Assembly (NCBI RefSeq): GCF_022788695.1
Contig: NZ_CP085154.1
Location: 930,001-994,000 of the forward strand
Source of the DNA: Pseudosulfitobacter sp. DSM 107133
Lineage (GTDB): Bacteria; Pseudomonadota; Alphaproteobacteria; Rhodobacterales; Rhodobacteraceae
Direction of reading: 5' to 3'
DNA: 64,000 nt
Shown: positions 25,311 through 35,400 of the stretch, piece after piece
How positions within the stretch are numbered: the first letter of the stretch is position 1
Layout of the letters: the number at the start of each line of letters is the position of its first letter
The notes under the pieces: generated by a model
The model's database searches: none
Told to the model about the DNA's origin: nothing
The model's input: only the letters and a program-made list of their open reading frames with translations
Program-made: the position numbers and the translations under genes

Positions 25311-26219
25311 CTAAACGTCGATGATCGCGCCCTTGTGGCCGATCACCCGTGCCGCCAGATCATGCCCCGCCTTCAAGGCCGCGGCCTGTCCCGCGCCGCG
25401 TGCGCGCTCGAACAGGTAGCCGGCGTTGAAACTGTCGCCGGCGGCGGTGGTGTCAACGACGCGGGTGGCGGGGGCAAAAGTTATCCCGGCTGTGCTGCGT
25501 GTCAGATCGAACGGCCCTGATGGCCCGCGTTTCAGTGCGCCGTCGGTCAGGCCCGCCGCCGCCAGCCGCGCCAGAACCGCGTCCTCGGAGGTGTCGCCGT
25601 GAATGGCCATTTCATCATCGACCGAAGGCACCGCAATGTCGGTAACGGCCCACATGGCGTTGTTCACCTCGATCGCCGTGCGCGCATCCTCCCACAGGCG
25701 GGCGCGGTGGTTGCTGTCATAGGCCACGGTACCGCCATTGCGCCGGTAGGTGGCCAGCGCATCCAGCAGGGCGGCGCGCACGGCAGGCGGCAGGATCGCC
25801 AATGTGATGCCCGACAGATAGACCAGATCAAAATCGGCCAATAGATCCAGACCCACGGCGCAGGGCGTGCTGAACAGCGTGCGCGCGGCACTTTCCGAAC
25901 GCCAATAGGTAAAGCTGCGCTCGCCGGCGTCGTCGGTGTCGATGGCGTAAAGTCCGATGTTACGGTCGGCGCGCCGTTCGATGTGCTGTGTGTCGATGCC
26001 GAACCGCTGCATGTGGGCCACGGCGCGTTGCGAAAACGTGTCCTGCCCCAGAGCGGTGACATAGGACACCCGACAGTCCGTCCCCCGCGCCAGTTGCGCC
26101 AGATAGACCGCCGTGTTGTAGCTGTCGCCCGCCACGTTCAGCGCAGCATCGCCGGCCTGCTGGCCTACGATTTCGATCATGACTTCGCCGATACAGGCAA
26201 TCTTGGAAAACGGCTTCAT
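25311..26219 (-). CDS. kdgK: PfkB family sugar kinase, probably 2-keto-3-deoxygluconate kinase
   Basis: A 302-residue ribokinase-fold protein. It starts KIACIGEVMIEI, has NVAGDSYNTAVYLAQL as in KDG kinases, and ends with the catalytic signature DTTAAGDSFNAGYL. KdgK phosphorylates 2-keto-3-deoxygluconate with ATP; KDPG aldolase then splits the product. The N-terminal AGDSYNTA and length favour KdgK over ribokinase or fructokinase, but kinase specificity in PfkB proteins is often misassigned. It precedes the oxidoreductase at 24380 in a two-gene unit and has no GntR operator. Confidence 0.8.
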   Translation of the reverse strand: MKPFSKIACIGEVMIEIVGQQAGDAALNVAGDSYNTAVYLAQLARGTDCRVSYVTALGQDTFSQRAVAHMQRFGIDTQHIERRADRNIGLYAIDTDDAGERSFTYWRSESAARTLFSTPCAVGLDLLADFDLVYLSGITLAILPPAVRAALLDALATYRRNGGTVAYDSNHRARLWEDARTAIEVNNAMWAVTDIAVPSVDDEMAIHGDTSEDAVLARLAAAGLTDGALKRGPSGPFDLTRSTAGITFAPATRVVDTTAAGDSFNAGYLFERARGAGQAAALKAGHDLAARVIGHKGAIIDV

Positions 26220-26375
26220 GGCACCTCGGTTTATGTGGCCGGTTCGGGCGGCGCGGATTTGGGAAATGATGGCGCTATCATAGTCGGTGCCGCGCCGCTG
26301 TGAAAGCGCAAGCCGGTGGGAAACAGGTGTAAATGGTTAAATATCCGCCATGGGGCGGATTGAGGGGCACGACAT

Positions 26376-26430
26376 GGGGGCGCTGCCCCCGGCCTTTGGC
26401 CTCCCCCGGAGTTTATCTGGCAAGATGAAG
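26376..26430. repeat. Palindromic extragenic element typical of Rhodobacterales
   Basis: Two adjoining hairpins (GGGGGC-GCT-GCCCCC at 26376-26390 and GGCC-TTT-GGCC at 26391-26401), then CCCCCGGAGTTTATCTGGC and AAGATGAAG. I know very similar sequences scattered through Rhodobacteraceae genomes between genes. It lies between two genes on the minus strand and may act as a terminator. Confidence 0.6.
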
Positions 26431-26448
26431 GGGCGACACCTGTCTGTC

Positions 26449-26889
26449 TCAATTGGCTTGAGCGGTGACCGTGCGCGTGGTGACGGGCGTGCCGGTGGTG
26501 GCGTCGATCAACAGCGGGTCGATGGGGGCACCGGTTTCGCGTGAGACCAGCACGACAGAGGGCGGGCCGTCCAGTGGTACGGCCTCGTTTGCCCAGTCAA
26601 TCAGCGCCACGAGCACCGGATAGAGCGCCTTGCCCCGCTCGGTCAGGCGGTATTCGTAGCGCACGGGGCGCTCCTGATAGGCTTCGCGGCCCAGCACGCC
26701 TGCGGTTTCGAGTGTGCGCAGTCGGTCGGCCAGCACATGGCGGGTGATGCCCAGCCGCTGTTGCATCTGGTCGAAGCGGCGGATGCCAAAGAAACATTCG
26801 CGCACGACAAGCATTGTCCAGCGGTCGCCAATGACCGAGAGGCTGCGGGCAACGGGACAGGGATCGGTTCCGAGATCATTCCATTTCAT
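26449..26889 (-). CDS. HxlR family winged-helix regulator
   Basis: A 146-residue regulator from the ATG at 26889 (a TTG 18 bp upstream is less likely). Typical HxlR sequence: CPVARSLSVIGDRWTMLVVRECFFGIRRFDQMQQRLGI, then ITRHVLADRLRTLETAGVL, the recognition helix, and RYEYRLTERGKAL as the wing. The C-terminal 50 residues are an extension of unknown role. It is divergent from the thioesterase gene, and two identical-architecture palindromes lie between them. Confidence 0.88.
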   Translation of the reverse strand: MKWNDLGTDPCPVARSLSVIGDRWTMLVVRECFFGIRRFDQMQQRLGITRHVLADRLRTLETAGVLGREAYQERPVRYEYRLTERGKALYPVLVALIDWANEAVPLDGPPSVVLVSRETGAPIDPLLIDATTGTPVTTRTVTAQAN

Positions 26890-26914
26890 GCGCCGAACAT
26901 ACACCAAGTTGACA

Positions 26915-26955
26915 GGTTCCGAAAGAGAACTTACTAATGGGTTCTAAAATAGAAC
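26915..26955. promoter_or_regulatory. Tandem HxlR operator, two GGTTC-N7-GAAC sites
   Basis: Site one is GGTTC (26915-26919) and GAAC (26927-26930); site two is GGTTC (26940-26944) and GAAC (26952-26955). Both have a 7-bp spacer and their centres are exactly 25 bp apart. The pair fills the space between the divergent HxlR and thioesterase genes. Confidence 0.65.
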
Positions 26956-26982
26956 TGACTTGCTTCTGCAAAGGATTCCTTC

Positions 26983-27516
26983 ATGACTGTTGCGACCCAG
27001 GCGAAAACGGCTGCGCGAAAGACGCGCAGCTATGACTATCCGGTCGCTGCGTTTGATGTCGCTGCGGCGATGGAGCTTTCGGGGCTGGCCTATTTGCAGG
27101 CACTGACGGCGGGGCGGATCGGGGCCGAGCCGTCCATCGGGCCGACAATGGGCATGCACATCCCGCATGAGGTGGGCGAAGGGCGGGTGGTGCTGGATGC
27201 GACACCCGGTGACTTTGTGCTGAACCCGTTGGGCGGCGTGCACGGCGGCTTTGCCGCGACGGTGCTGGATTCGGCGCTTGGGCTTGCGGTCCACAGTACC
27301 TTGTCGGCGGGCGAGGGGTTTTCGACGGCCGAGCTTAAGGTGAATTACACCCGTGCGATGGCTGCCAATGCGGGGCGGATGCGGGCGACGGGAACGGTGA
27401 TTCACCGCGGACGCCAGATGGCCACCGCCGAGGCGCGCATGGTGGGGGTGGAAGATGGAAAGCTGTATGCCCATGCCTCGACCACCTGTTTCATTTTCCC
27501 GCTGCGAAAGGGCTGA
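26983..27516 (+). CDS. PaaI-type hotdog-fold thioesterase
   Basis: A 177-residue single hotdog domain. The active-site region is NPLGGVHGGFAATVLDSALGLAVHSTL (HGG loop and helix), followed by TAELKVNYTRAMAANAGRMRATG, the standard strands of PaaI/YbgC-like thioesterases. Such enzymes hydrolyse acyl- or aryl-CoA thioesters. The extra N-terminal 30 residues are basic. It is divergent from an HxlR regulator and is immediately followed by a MATE exporter; this trio looks like an inducible detoxification unit. Confidence 0.85.
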   Translation: MTVATQAKTAARKTRSYDYPVAAFDVAAAMELSGLAYLQALTAGRIGAEPSIGPTMGMHIPHEVGEGRVVLDATPGDFVLNPLGGVHGGFAATVLDSALGLAVHSTLSAGEGFSTAELKVNYTRAMAANAGRMRATGTVIHRGRQMATAEARMVGVEDGKLYAHASTTCFIFPLRKG

Positions 27517-27520
27517 TCCG

Positions 27521-28933
27521 GTGGGCGATGTCCCCGCCACGCCCCTGCGTCCCGCGATGAACCCGCCCGACCCGACGGCGGCGGCCCGTGCTGCGCGCAC
27601 GCACAGCCTGTTGCATGACCCCATCGGGCGTACGCTGGCGCGGCTGGCGGCCCCCAATGTGCTGGCGATGTTCGTGACCTCGGTCACCAGCATCGCCGAG
27701 GCGTTTTTTGCAGGGCAAATGGGGGTGAATGCACTGGCCGGTCTGGCGCTGGTGTTTCCGCTGGTGATGCTGACACAGATGCTGTCGACAGGGGCCATAG
27801 GCGGTGCGATTTCGGCGGCGGTGGCGCGATCACTGGGCGGCGGTGACACATCGCGGGCCAGCGGGCTGACCGTGGCCGCGTGGATCATCGGGATCGGCTT
27901 TGCCGCGGGATCTGCGGTGTTGATGGCCCTGTTCGGGCGCACGATCTTTGTCGCATTGGGTGGCGATGATACCGCCGTGGCGGCGGCGCTGTCCTATGCG
28001 GGCGTGTTCTTTCCGGGCTGTCTGGCGCTGTGGCTGTGCAACGGCACGCTCAGCGTGATCCGGGGCACAGGCAACATGGGCACGCCGTCGGTGTTGTTGT
28101 TCGTGGCCTCGCTGGGGTCGATCCCGCTCTCGGGCGCGTTGGCGCTGGGCTGGGGGCCTTTTCCGGCGCTGGGCATGGCGGGGCTGGCGTTGGGGTTGAT
28201 CGCGGCCAACGGTGCGGCAGGACTGATTGCCATCGGATGGGTGCTGTCGGGGCGTGCCGGGTTGGATATGGGCGGCGCACTGTCGCGGCTGCGGGGCGAG
28301 ATGTTCCGCGACATCCTGCGCGTGGGCATCATCGCGTCGGTAAACTCGGTCCAGTCGGTTCTGACCATTGTGTTGATGGTGGCGCTGGTCGGACGGTTTG
28401 GCACGGCGGCATTGGCCGGCTACGGCCTTGGCGCGCGGCTGGAGTTTCTGATGATCCCTGTCGTATTTGGAATTGGCACCGCCATGACGGCAATGGTGGG
28501 TGCCAGTATTGGCGCGGGCAATACGCCCCGCGCGTTGCGGGTGGCGTGGACGGGCGCATGTGCGGCCGCTGTCATTGTCGGAGGCATCGGCCTGCTGCTG
28601 GCGGTTTTTCCCGACCTGTGGCTGCGCATCTTCCTCGATGCTTCCGACACCGCGACGCTTGAGGTCGGGCGCGCCTATTTCCGCACCGTGGCGCCGTTCT
28701 ATGCGTTTTTCGGCCTGGGGCTGGCGTTGTTTTTTGCCAGCCAGGGGGCGGCGCGGATGGCGTGGCCGGTGATCGCCAGCCTGTTTCGCATGGCTGTGGC
28801 TTTTGGCGTGGCACTGGTGTTGATCGGCCTGACCGATCTTGGTGTGGAGGCGGTGTTTGTCGGGGTGGCTTGCGGGACGGTGGTTTACGGCGTGGTCACT
28901 GCGGCTGCGGTCAGGATCACGCGCTGGCGGTAA
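27521..28933 (+). CDS. MATE family efflux transporter
   Basis: A membrane protein of about 470 residues with twelve predicted helices and MATE sequence such as LARLAAPNVLAMFVTSVTSIAEAFFAGQMG near the start. The GTG at 27521 has AAAGGG 8 bp upstream and starts 5 bp after the thioesterase stop; the ATG at 27557 (458 residues) has no ribosome site but is the alternative. MATE proteins export cationic drugs or metabolites using Na+ or H+ gradients. Operon position suggests regulation by the HxlR protein. Confidence 0.85.
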   Translation: MGDVPATPLRPAMNPPDPTAAARAARTHSLLHDPIGRTLARLAAPNVLAMFVTSVTSIAEAFFAGQMGVNALAGLALVFPLVMLTQMLSTGAIGGAISAAVARSLGGGDTSRASGLTVAAWIIGIGFAAGSAVLMALFGRTIFVALGGDDTAVAAALSYAGVFFPGCLALWLCNGTLSVIRGTGNMGTPSVLLFVASLGSIPLSGALALGWGPFPALGMAGLALGLIAANGAAGLIAIGWVLSGRAGLDMGGALSRLRGEMFRDILRVGIIASVNSVQSVLTIVLMVALVGRFGTAALAGYGLGARLEFLMIPVVFGIGTAMTAMVGASIGAGNTPRALRVAWTGACAAAVIVGGIGLLLAVFPDLWLRIFLDASDTATLEVGRAYFRTVAPFYAFFGLGLALFFASQGAARMAWPVIASLFRMAVAFGVALVLIGLTDLGVEAVFVGVACGTVVYGVVTAAAVRITRWR

Positions 28934-29018
28934 CGGGCGGGCAGGGGACGCGCCGTCGCGGTTGCCTTCGGCAATCAGATTGACCAACCTGCCCGCATCC
29001 CAACCCCACAGAGGTCCC

Positions 29019-29816
29019 ATGCAGCAAGCCGAAGATTTCCGCGACGAAACCGACGCATTGGCCGCGATCCTGCAACCGCTGTCGGATGCCGAGTTTGACC
29101 AGCCGACCCTGTTCAAGAGCTGGACTATCGACGATGTCATCGGTCATTTGCACATGTTCAACGTGGCCGCCGCCAAGTCGTTGGAAAGCGACGCCGCTTT
29201 TGCAGAGTTCTTTGCCCCCATAGGGCGGGGCATGGCCAAGGGTATCTCGTTGCGCGAGTTGCAATACCCTTGGCTCGCGGGATTGCGAGGTCGCGCGTTG
29301 ATGGAGGAATGGGTGCGTACCGCCCACGCCACTGCCGATGCCTTTGCCGCAGCCGATCCGAAGAAGCGCCTGAAATGGGCCGGCCCGGATATGAGCGCGC
29401 TGTCGTCAGTCACGGCACGGTTGATGGAAACATGGGCGCACGGGCAGGCGGTGTTCGACCTGCTGGGCCAGACCCGCATCGAACACGACCGGGTCCGCAG
29501 CATTGCGCATCTGGGCGTGGCGACTTTTGGCTGGACCTTTGCCAATCGCGGGCTTGAGGTGCCGACGCCTGCTCCCTTTGTCCAACTGACCGGACCCTCC
29601 GGTGCCAAATGGGAATGGGGTGATGATCAGGCCGACAACCGCGTCGAAGGCACGGCAGTAGAGTTCGCGCAAGTTGTTTGCCAGACCCGCAACGTGGCCG
29701 ACACGGCGCTGCAAACCACCGGACCCGTGGCGGCCCAGTGGATGGCGATGGCGCAGTGTTTTGCGGGCCCGCCCGAAGATCCGCCCGCGCCCGGCGCGCG
29801 TCACAGGCGCCGCTAG
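29019..29816 (+). CDS. TIGR03084/DinB-like metal-binding protein
   Basis: A 265-residue protein with an N-terminal four-helix DinB/mycothiol-dependent maleylpyruvate isomerase fold (ILQPLSDAEFDQPTLFKSWTIDDVIGHLHMFN) and ETWAHGQAVFDLLG, which supply metal histidines. The C-terminal part matches the TIGR03084 family, whose function is unknown. I take the ATG at 29019 after AGAGG; a longer frame reads into the MATE gene. It is monocistronic and convergent with the dehydratase gene. Confidence 0.78.
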   Translation: MQQAEDFRDETDALAAILQPLSDAEFDQPTLFKSWTIDDVIGHLHMFNVAAAKSLESDAAFAEFFAPIGRGMAKGISLRELQYPWLAGLRGRALMEEWVRTAHATADAFAAADPKKRLKWAGPDMSALSSVTARLMETWAHGQAVFDLLGQTRIEHDRVRSIAHLGVATFGWTFANRGLEVPTPAPFVQLTGPSGAKWEWGDDQADNRVEGTAVEFAQVVCQTRNVADTALQTTGPVAAQWMAMAQCFAGPPEDPPAPGARHRRR

Positions 29817-29825
29817 CGCCGCCGC

Positions 29826-31625
29826 TTAGTGGTTGTCGCGCGGCGTCCCCTTGCTGCGCGCGATGTCCTGATAGTTGGCCGCATCGCGCAGGGTCATGCC
29901 CTTGTCGAAAGGCTCGACCAATTCGCGGAAATATTGCTGCCACGGCGACTGGCTGGCGGGGTATTTGTACCCGCCATCGGCCATCAGGGCGCCGCGTCGG
30001 GCTGACAGTTCTTCTTCCGAAAGCAGGATATCAGCGGTGTATTTATTCAAATCAATCCTCAGCCGGTCCCCGTTGCGCAGCAGGGCAAGGCCGCCGTTGT
30101 CCGCTGCCTCGGGCGCGGCGTTCAGGATCGAGGGCGAACCGGAGGTGCCCGATTGCCGACCGTCACCGATACAGGGCAGCGCCTTGATCCCCTGTTTCAA
30201 CAGATAGGACGGCGCGCGCATGTTCACGACTTCGGCGCCGCCGGGATAGCCCTTTGGCCCCGCGCCGCGCATCACCAGAATGCAATTCGCGTCGATGTTC
30301 TCGGCCGGATCGTCGATGCGGTGGTGATAATCCTCGGGTCCGTCGAACACCACGACGCGGCCTTCGAACGCTTCGGGGTCGTCGGGGTTGCTGAGGTATG
30401 CCTTGCGAAAGGCCGCGTCGATCACGCTGGTTTTCATGATCGCGCTGTCGAACAGCGTGCCCTTGAGGTTGATAAAGCCCGCGTTCTGCATCAGCGGTGC
30501 CTCGACCGTGCGGATCACGTCGTCGTTCACCGACGCCTTTTGCGTGCAGTTGGTGGCCATGGTCTGACCGTTCGCTGTGATCGCATCGGGGTTGGGCAGC
30601 AGGCCCGCGCGCAGCAGCGCACCGATCACCGCAGGCACGCCGCCCGCGCGGTGGAAATCCTCGCCCAGATAAGTGCCCGCCGGTTGCAGGTTGACCAACA
30701 GCGGGATGTGGTGGCCGTGTGCCTGCCAGTCGTCATTGTCCAGCGGCACGCCCAGATGCCGCGCCACGGCGTTCAGGTGGATCGGCGCGTTGGTCGAGCC
30801 GCCAAGGGCCGAGTTCACGGCGATGGCATTCTCGAACGCCTCGCGGGTCATGATGTCGGACGGGCGCAGATCGTCCCAGACCATGTCGACGATACGCTTG
30901 CCGGTTTCATAGCTGATCTGCCCGCGTTCGCGGTAGGGCGCGGGGATCGCGGCGGCACCGGGCAATTGCATCCCCAGCGCCTCGGCCAGCGAATTCATCG
31001 TGGTCGCGGTGCCCATGGTGTTGCAGAAGCCCACCGACGGGGCCGATGCGGCGGCGATTTCCATGAATTGTTCGTCGTTGATCTCGCCCGAGGCCAGCCG
31101 TTCGCGGGCCTTCCAGATCACGGTGCCCGAGCCTGCGCGCTCGCCCTCGAACCAGCCGTTCAGCATGGGGCCGACCGAGAGGGCAATGGCGGGGATGTTC
31201 ACCGTGGCGGCGGCCATCAGCAGGGCGGGAGTGGTCTTGTCACAGCCGATGTTCAGCACCACGCCGTCCAGCGGATAGCCGTACAGCGCCTCGACCAGAC
31301 CCAGATAGGCCAGGTTGCGGTCCAGCATCGCGGTGGGGCGTTTGCCGGTTTCCTGAATGGGGTGCACCGGCACTTCCATCGGCACACCACCGGCGGCAAT
31401 GATGCCGTCGCGCACGCGCTTGGTCAGTTCCAGGTGGTGGCGGTTGCAGGGGCTGAGGTCGCTGCCGGTCTGGGCGATGCCGATGATCGGCTTGCCCGAT
31501 TGCAGCTCTTCGCGGGTCAGCCCGTAGTTCAGATAGCGTTCCAGGTAGAGCGCCGTCATTTCCATGTTGTCCGGGTTCAGGAACCATTTTCGCGAACGTA
31601 AATCCTGCGGGCGTATCTTGGACAT
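29826..31625 (-). CDS. IlvD/EDD-family sugar-acid dehydratase (xylonate/arabonate dehydratase-like)
   Basis: A 599-residue enzyme of the dihydroxy-acid dehydratase family. Iron-sulfur cysteines are visible in [20 protein letters not shown] and [28 protein letters not shown] is the conserved C-terminal loop. Its N-terminus ([20 protein letters not shown]) and its C-terminal DNH ending follow the pattern of Caulobacter XylD-type aldonate dehydratases rather than of IlvD proper. It should convert an aldonic acid to the 2-keto-3-deoxy acid. The gene stands alone but carries a GntR operator 41 bp upstream of its start, linking it to the TRAP transporter and to the SDR/FAH pair, which would process its product. 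Confidence 0.88.
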   Translation of the reverse strand: MSKIRPQDLRSRKWFLNPDNMEMTALYLERYLNYGLTREELQSGKPIIGIAQTGSDLSPCNRHHLELTKRVRDGIIAAGGVPMEVPVHPIQETGKRPTAMLDRNLAYLGLVEALYGYPLDGVVLNIGCDKTTPALLMAAATVNIPAIALSVGPMLNGWFEGERAGSGTVIWKARERLASGEINDEQFMEIAAASAPSVGFCNTMGTATTMNSLAEALGMQLPGAAAIPAPYRERGQISYETGKRIVDMVWDDLRPSDIMTREAFENAIAVNSALGGSTNAPIHLNAVARHLGVPLDNDDWQAHGHHIPLLVNLQPAGTYLGEDFHRAGGVPAVIGALLRAGLLPNPDAITANGQTMATNCTQKASVNDDVIRTVEAPLMQNAGFINLKGTLFDSAIMKTSVIDAAFRKAYLSNPDDPEAFEGRVVVFDGPEDYHHRIDDPAENIDANCILVMRGAGPKGYPGGAEVVNMRAPSYLLKQGIKALPCIGDGRQSGTSGSPSILNAAPEAADNGGLALLRNGDRLRIDLNKYTADILLSEEELSARRGALMADGGYKYPASQSPWQQYFRELVEPFDKGMTLRDAANYQDIARSKGTPRDNH

Positions 31626-31957
31626 CTGGTGGCTCCTTCGGGGCGTGATTCAGCGCGTTTGTGTTTGGTATACCATCTTGAAGGCAAGACGGGGGGCGTG
31701 TCCAGTGCCCGTGTGACCTGCAAGGCCAGATCGCCGAACCTGACAGGCTTGGGGATGGGGGCGGCGCGTTGGTGGAAACAACTGGGGCGGAGATAATGGC
31801 AGGCGCATGCGTGGTGGCCGCATTGCGCCCAAGAAATCCTCGGGTCCTAGGGTCCAGACCCGAAGCCTGAAGCAGAAAAGCCTGCCGGAATGTGCTAGGA
31901 TCATGCGGCGTGAGGCAGCCATACTTCCAAGAGCCGACCCATAAGGAGGACGGTTAG
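31626..31957. other. Gene-free divergent region holding the dehydratase promoter
   Basis: This gap of about 330 bp separates the dehydratase (minus) from the small monooxygenase gene (plus). It contains the GntR operator at 31666 and, next to the plus-strand gene, AAGGAGGA at 31943-31950. I see no further gene or RNA. Confidence 0.6.
31666..31675. promoter_or_regulatory. GntR operator TGGTATACCA, copy 4
   Basis: A perfect palindrome 41 bp upstream of the dehydratase start, more than 17 kb from the regulator gene. The flanks (TGTGTT on the left, TCTTG on the right) resemble those of the other copies. Confidence 0.7.
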
Positions 31958-32314
31958 ATGTTAATGCGCATTTTTCAGGTTGTAACACGACCTGGCAAAG
32001 AAGAAGAGTTTGGACGCTTCTTTCATGAAACGGCGATCCCGTTGATGAAGGGAACAAAGGGTATCGTGCAGGTACTCCCCGGTGCGCCGCGTGCCGAGTC
32101 GCCAAGAGAGTTCAGCTTTGTGATGGTGTGGGAAAGCCTGGACGCATTGAAAGCTTTTGTCGGGGATGATTACCAGAGCCCGCATATTGATCCGGCAGAG
32201 GCTGAGTTGGTCGAGTCCCGGACAATCAAGCATTATGATCTGGTAGGCTCTGTTCATGGCGGCGTACAATCTTGCACGCCGCCTCAAGATGCTCGGCGGC
32301 CTGACGCCCTGTGA
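31958..32314 (+). CDS. Antibiotic biosynthesis monooxygenase (ABM) domain protein
   Basis: A 118-residue protein; the first 95 residues form one ABM/dimeric alpha-beta barrel (MRIFQVVTRPGKEEEFGRFF, then FSFVMVWESLDALKAFVGDDYQ). Small ABM proteins oxidise quinone-like or heme-like substrates or act as scavengers; no active-site assignment is possible here. The start follows a strong AAGGAGGA; ATG 31964 is an alternative. The last 20 residues are polar and lack homology. An 8-bp hairpin separates it from the convergent gene. Confidence 0.75.
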   Translation: MLMRIFQVVTRPGKEEEFGRFFHETAIPLMKGTKGIVQVLPGAPRAESPREFSFVMVWESLDALKAFVGDDYQSPHIDPAEAELVESRTIKHYDLVGSVHGGVQSCTPPQDARRPDAL

Positions 32315-32355
32315 ATATACCTGTAGAATCCGGACTTCAGATGATCCTGGGGGCG

Positions 32356-32381
32356 TGATGCCCAACCACGATCGGGCATCA
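32356..32381. terminator. Bidirectional hairpin between convergent genes
   Basis: TGATGCCC (32356-32363) and GGGCATCA (32374-32381) form a perfect 8-bp stem between the ABM gene and the oxidoreductase gene. Confidence 0.55.
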
Positions 32382-32403
32382 TCCCTTGTCTCGGTACTGC
32401 CCC

Positions 32404-35400
32404 TTACAGCGAGACCTTGTCTGCCTGCGCCATCACATCCGCCGCCGCCTTTTCGCGCACCGGGCCATAGCCGCGCACATCCATCGGCAGGGCCAGCAGC
32501 GTGGCACAGGCCGCGGCGGTGTCGGGGGTGTGGCGGGCAGCCACGCGGTCCATGACTTCGTCGAACCAGCGCAGCAGGGCGCGGTCCAGCTTGCGGTCGT
32601 GGCTGTATCCGAACGGATCAAAGGGCGTGCCGCGCAGCCCCTTGAAGCGGGCCATGCCGCGCAACATCGGGGTCATCCACTGGCCAAAGGCGCGTTTGTT
32701 CGGACGGCCACGGGCATCCTTGCCCAGCGGCAGCAACGGCGGGGCAAGGTGGTAGTTCACCTTGTAATCGCCCTCGAACTCCTCGGCCAGCTTTGCCGCG
32801 AACCCGGTCTGGGTCATCAGGCGGGCCACTTCGTATTCGTCCTTGTAGGCCATCAGCTTGAACAGCGACCGCGCGGCCAGTGCGACCATTTCGGGTGGCA
32901 GGTCCGTGGCCAGACGCGCCAGCCGGTCACGGTAGCGTTTGGCGTATTTCGCGTCCTGATAGTCGGTCAGGAAATCGGCGCGGCGGTCGATGAGCTGTTC
33001 GAGGGTTTCGTCAGCCTCTACTTCCTCCGCCACACCCAGCGCATCCGGGTTCACCGCCAGCACGCGGCCGATGTCAAAGGCCTGTTTGTTCTTGTCCACG
33101 GCCACGCCGTTCAGCAGCATTGCCTGTTTCAAGGCGACCTCGCTGACCGGCACCAGCCCCTGTTGCCACGCGGCGCCCAGCAGGATGATGTTGGCGAACA
33201 CCGCGTCGCCCATCAGATCCTCGGACAGTTTGTTGGCATCCATGCCCAACACGTTGTCAGTGCCCACAACGCCGCGCATCATCGCCTCGCGTTCGTCAAT
33301 CTCCAGATCGGCATCACGGCGCAACACCAGATCGCCGGTGGGCATTTCGGCGCGGTTGATCACGACGCGGGTGCCAGAGCGCAGATGCACCGACGCCTTG
33401 GGCGAGGAGGCGACAACCGCATCGCAGGCGATCATGGCATCGGCACGGCCTGCTTCGATGCGCACCTGATGGATGTCGGCGGGGGTGGGGGCCAGCCGGA
33501 CATAGCCCAGAACGGTGCCGAATTTCTGCGCAAAGCCGGTGAAGTCCAGCACGCTCGATCCCTTGCCCTCGAGATGTGCGGCCATGGTGATCAGCGCGCC
33601 GACGGTGACGACGCCGGTGCCGCCGACGCCGGCGACCAGCAGGCCGTAAGGGGCATCCAGACGCGGCACCTGCGGTTGCGGCAGTGCCGCCAGCGGGCCG
33701 CTCAGGTCAATGCTGACCTCGCGCTTGCGCCGGGTGGCACCCTCGACGGTGACAAAGCTGGGGCAAAAGCCGTTCAGGCACGAGAAATCCTTGTTGCACG
33801 ACGACAGGTTGATCTTGCGCTTGCGGCCGAACGGGGTCTCTTTCGGCTCGACGCTCAGGCAGTTGCTTTCGACCGAACAGTCGCCGCAGCCTTCGCAGAC
33901 CAGATCGTTGATATAGGCAAATCGCGGCGGGTCTTCGGCGGTGCCGCGCTTGCGGCGGCGGCGTTTTTCGGTGGCGCAGGTCTGTTCATAGATCAGGACA
34001 CTGGTGCCTTTCACCTCGCGCAGTTCGCGCTGCACGCCGTCCATCTCGGCGCGGTCGTGAAAGGTGGTGCCGTGGGGGAATTCGCCCGCAGTGAACTTTT
34101 CGATGTTGTCCGACACCAGCGCGATCCGCGCGACCCCTTCGGCGCGGCAGGTCTGGGCGATGCCCAGCACGCTGACGGGGCCGTCAACAGGCTGGCCACC
34201 CGTCATGGCAACCGCGTCGTTGTACAGGATCTTGTAGGTGATGTTCGATTTCGCCGCGACCGACTGGCGGATCGCCAGCGAGCCGGAGTGATACCACGTA
34301 CCCTCGCCCAGGTTCTGGAAGATATGCTTGTTGCCGTTGAACCGGCTGGCAGCGGCCCATGGCACACCTTCGCCGCCCATCTGGGCGTAACCGACAGTGT
34401 TGCGGTCCATCCAGGACGCCATCACATGACAGCCGATGCCGCTGGCCGCGGTCGAGCCTTCGGGCACTTTGGTGGACGTGTTGTGCGGGCAGCCCGAACA
34501 GAAATAGGGCGTGCGCGTGGCACCGGGACGCGACAGCACGGGGGGCGGCGTTTCGGTCAGGGCGGCGGCCTTGGCGGGGAGGTTTTCATCAGGGAAAAAC
34601 GCATCCAGCCGCTCGGCCACGATGGGGGCCAGCAGCAGCGGTGACAATTCGCCGGTCCACGGGATCAGCGGATCACCCGCCGCGCGGTGCTTGCCGACCA
34701 TGCGCGCGGGTTTGTCGCCGGGCCAGTCATAGAAATATTCCTTGAACTGGCTTTCGATGATGCCGCGTTTTTCCTCGATCACCAGCACCTCTTCCTTGCC
34801 GCGCACAAAATCCAGCGCGTCGCGGCGGGCCAGTGGCCAGACCATGCCGACCTTGTAGATGTCGATGCCCAACCGGCGGCAGGCGGCCTCGTCCACGCCC
34901 AGCAGGCGCAGGGCCTCCATCAGGTCCAGATGGCCCTTGCCGGTGGTGACGATGCCGAATTTGGCGTCCTTGATGTCATAGATGTGCCGGTCAATCGGGT
35001 TGGCCTGAACAAAGGCCTCGACCGCGTCCAGCTTGGCACCGATACGGGTTTCGATCGCGGGGCTGGGCAGGTCGGCGGGGCGGACGTGCAAGCCGCCCTG
35101 GGGTGCTGTGTAATCGGGTTGGTTGAATGCGCGCGCGGGCTTCAGGTCAATCGACTGCGCCGCTTCGACGGTTTCCGACACCGCCTTGAACCCGACCCAA
35201 GTGCCCGAGAAGCGCGACAGGGCGATGCCGTATTCGCCGAACTCCAGATATTCCGCGACCGATGCGGGGTTCAGCGTGGGCATGAACCACGACATGAAGG
35301 CCACGTCGGACTGGTGCGGCATCGACGAGGACACGCAACCGTGGTCGTCCCCCGCCACCACCAGCACGCCGCCCTTGGGGGAGGAGCCGTAGGCGTTGCC

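Noticed and set aside
30153..34644. Long plus-strand open frames opposite the dehydratase and the indolepyruvate oxidoreductase
   Set aside because: Their composition (Gln, Arg, His, Ala) is that of antisense translation, and the minus-strand proteins show complete family motifs.
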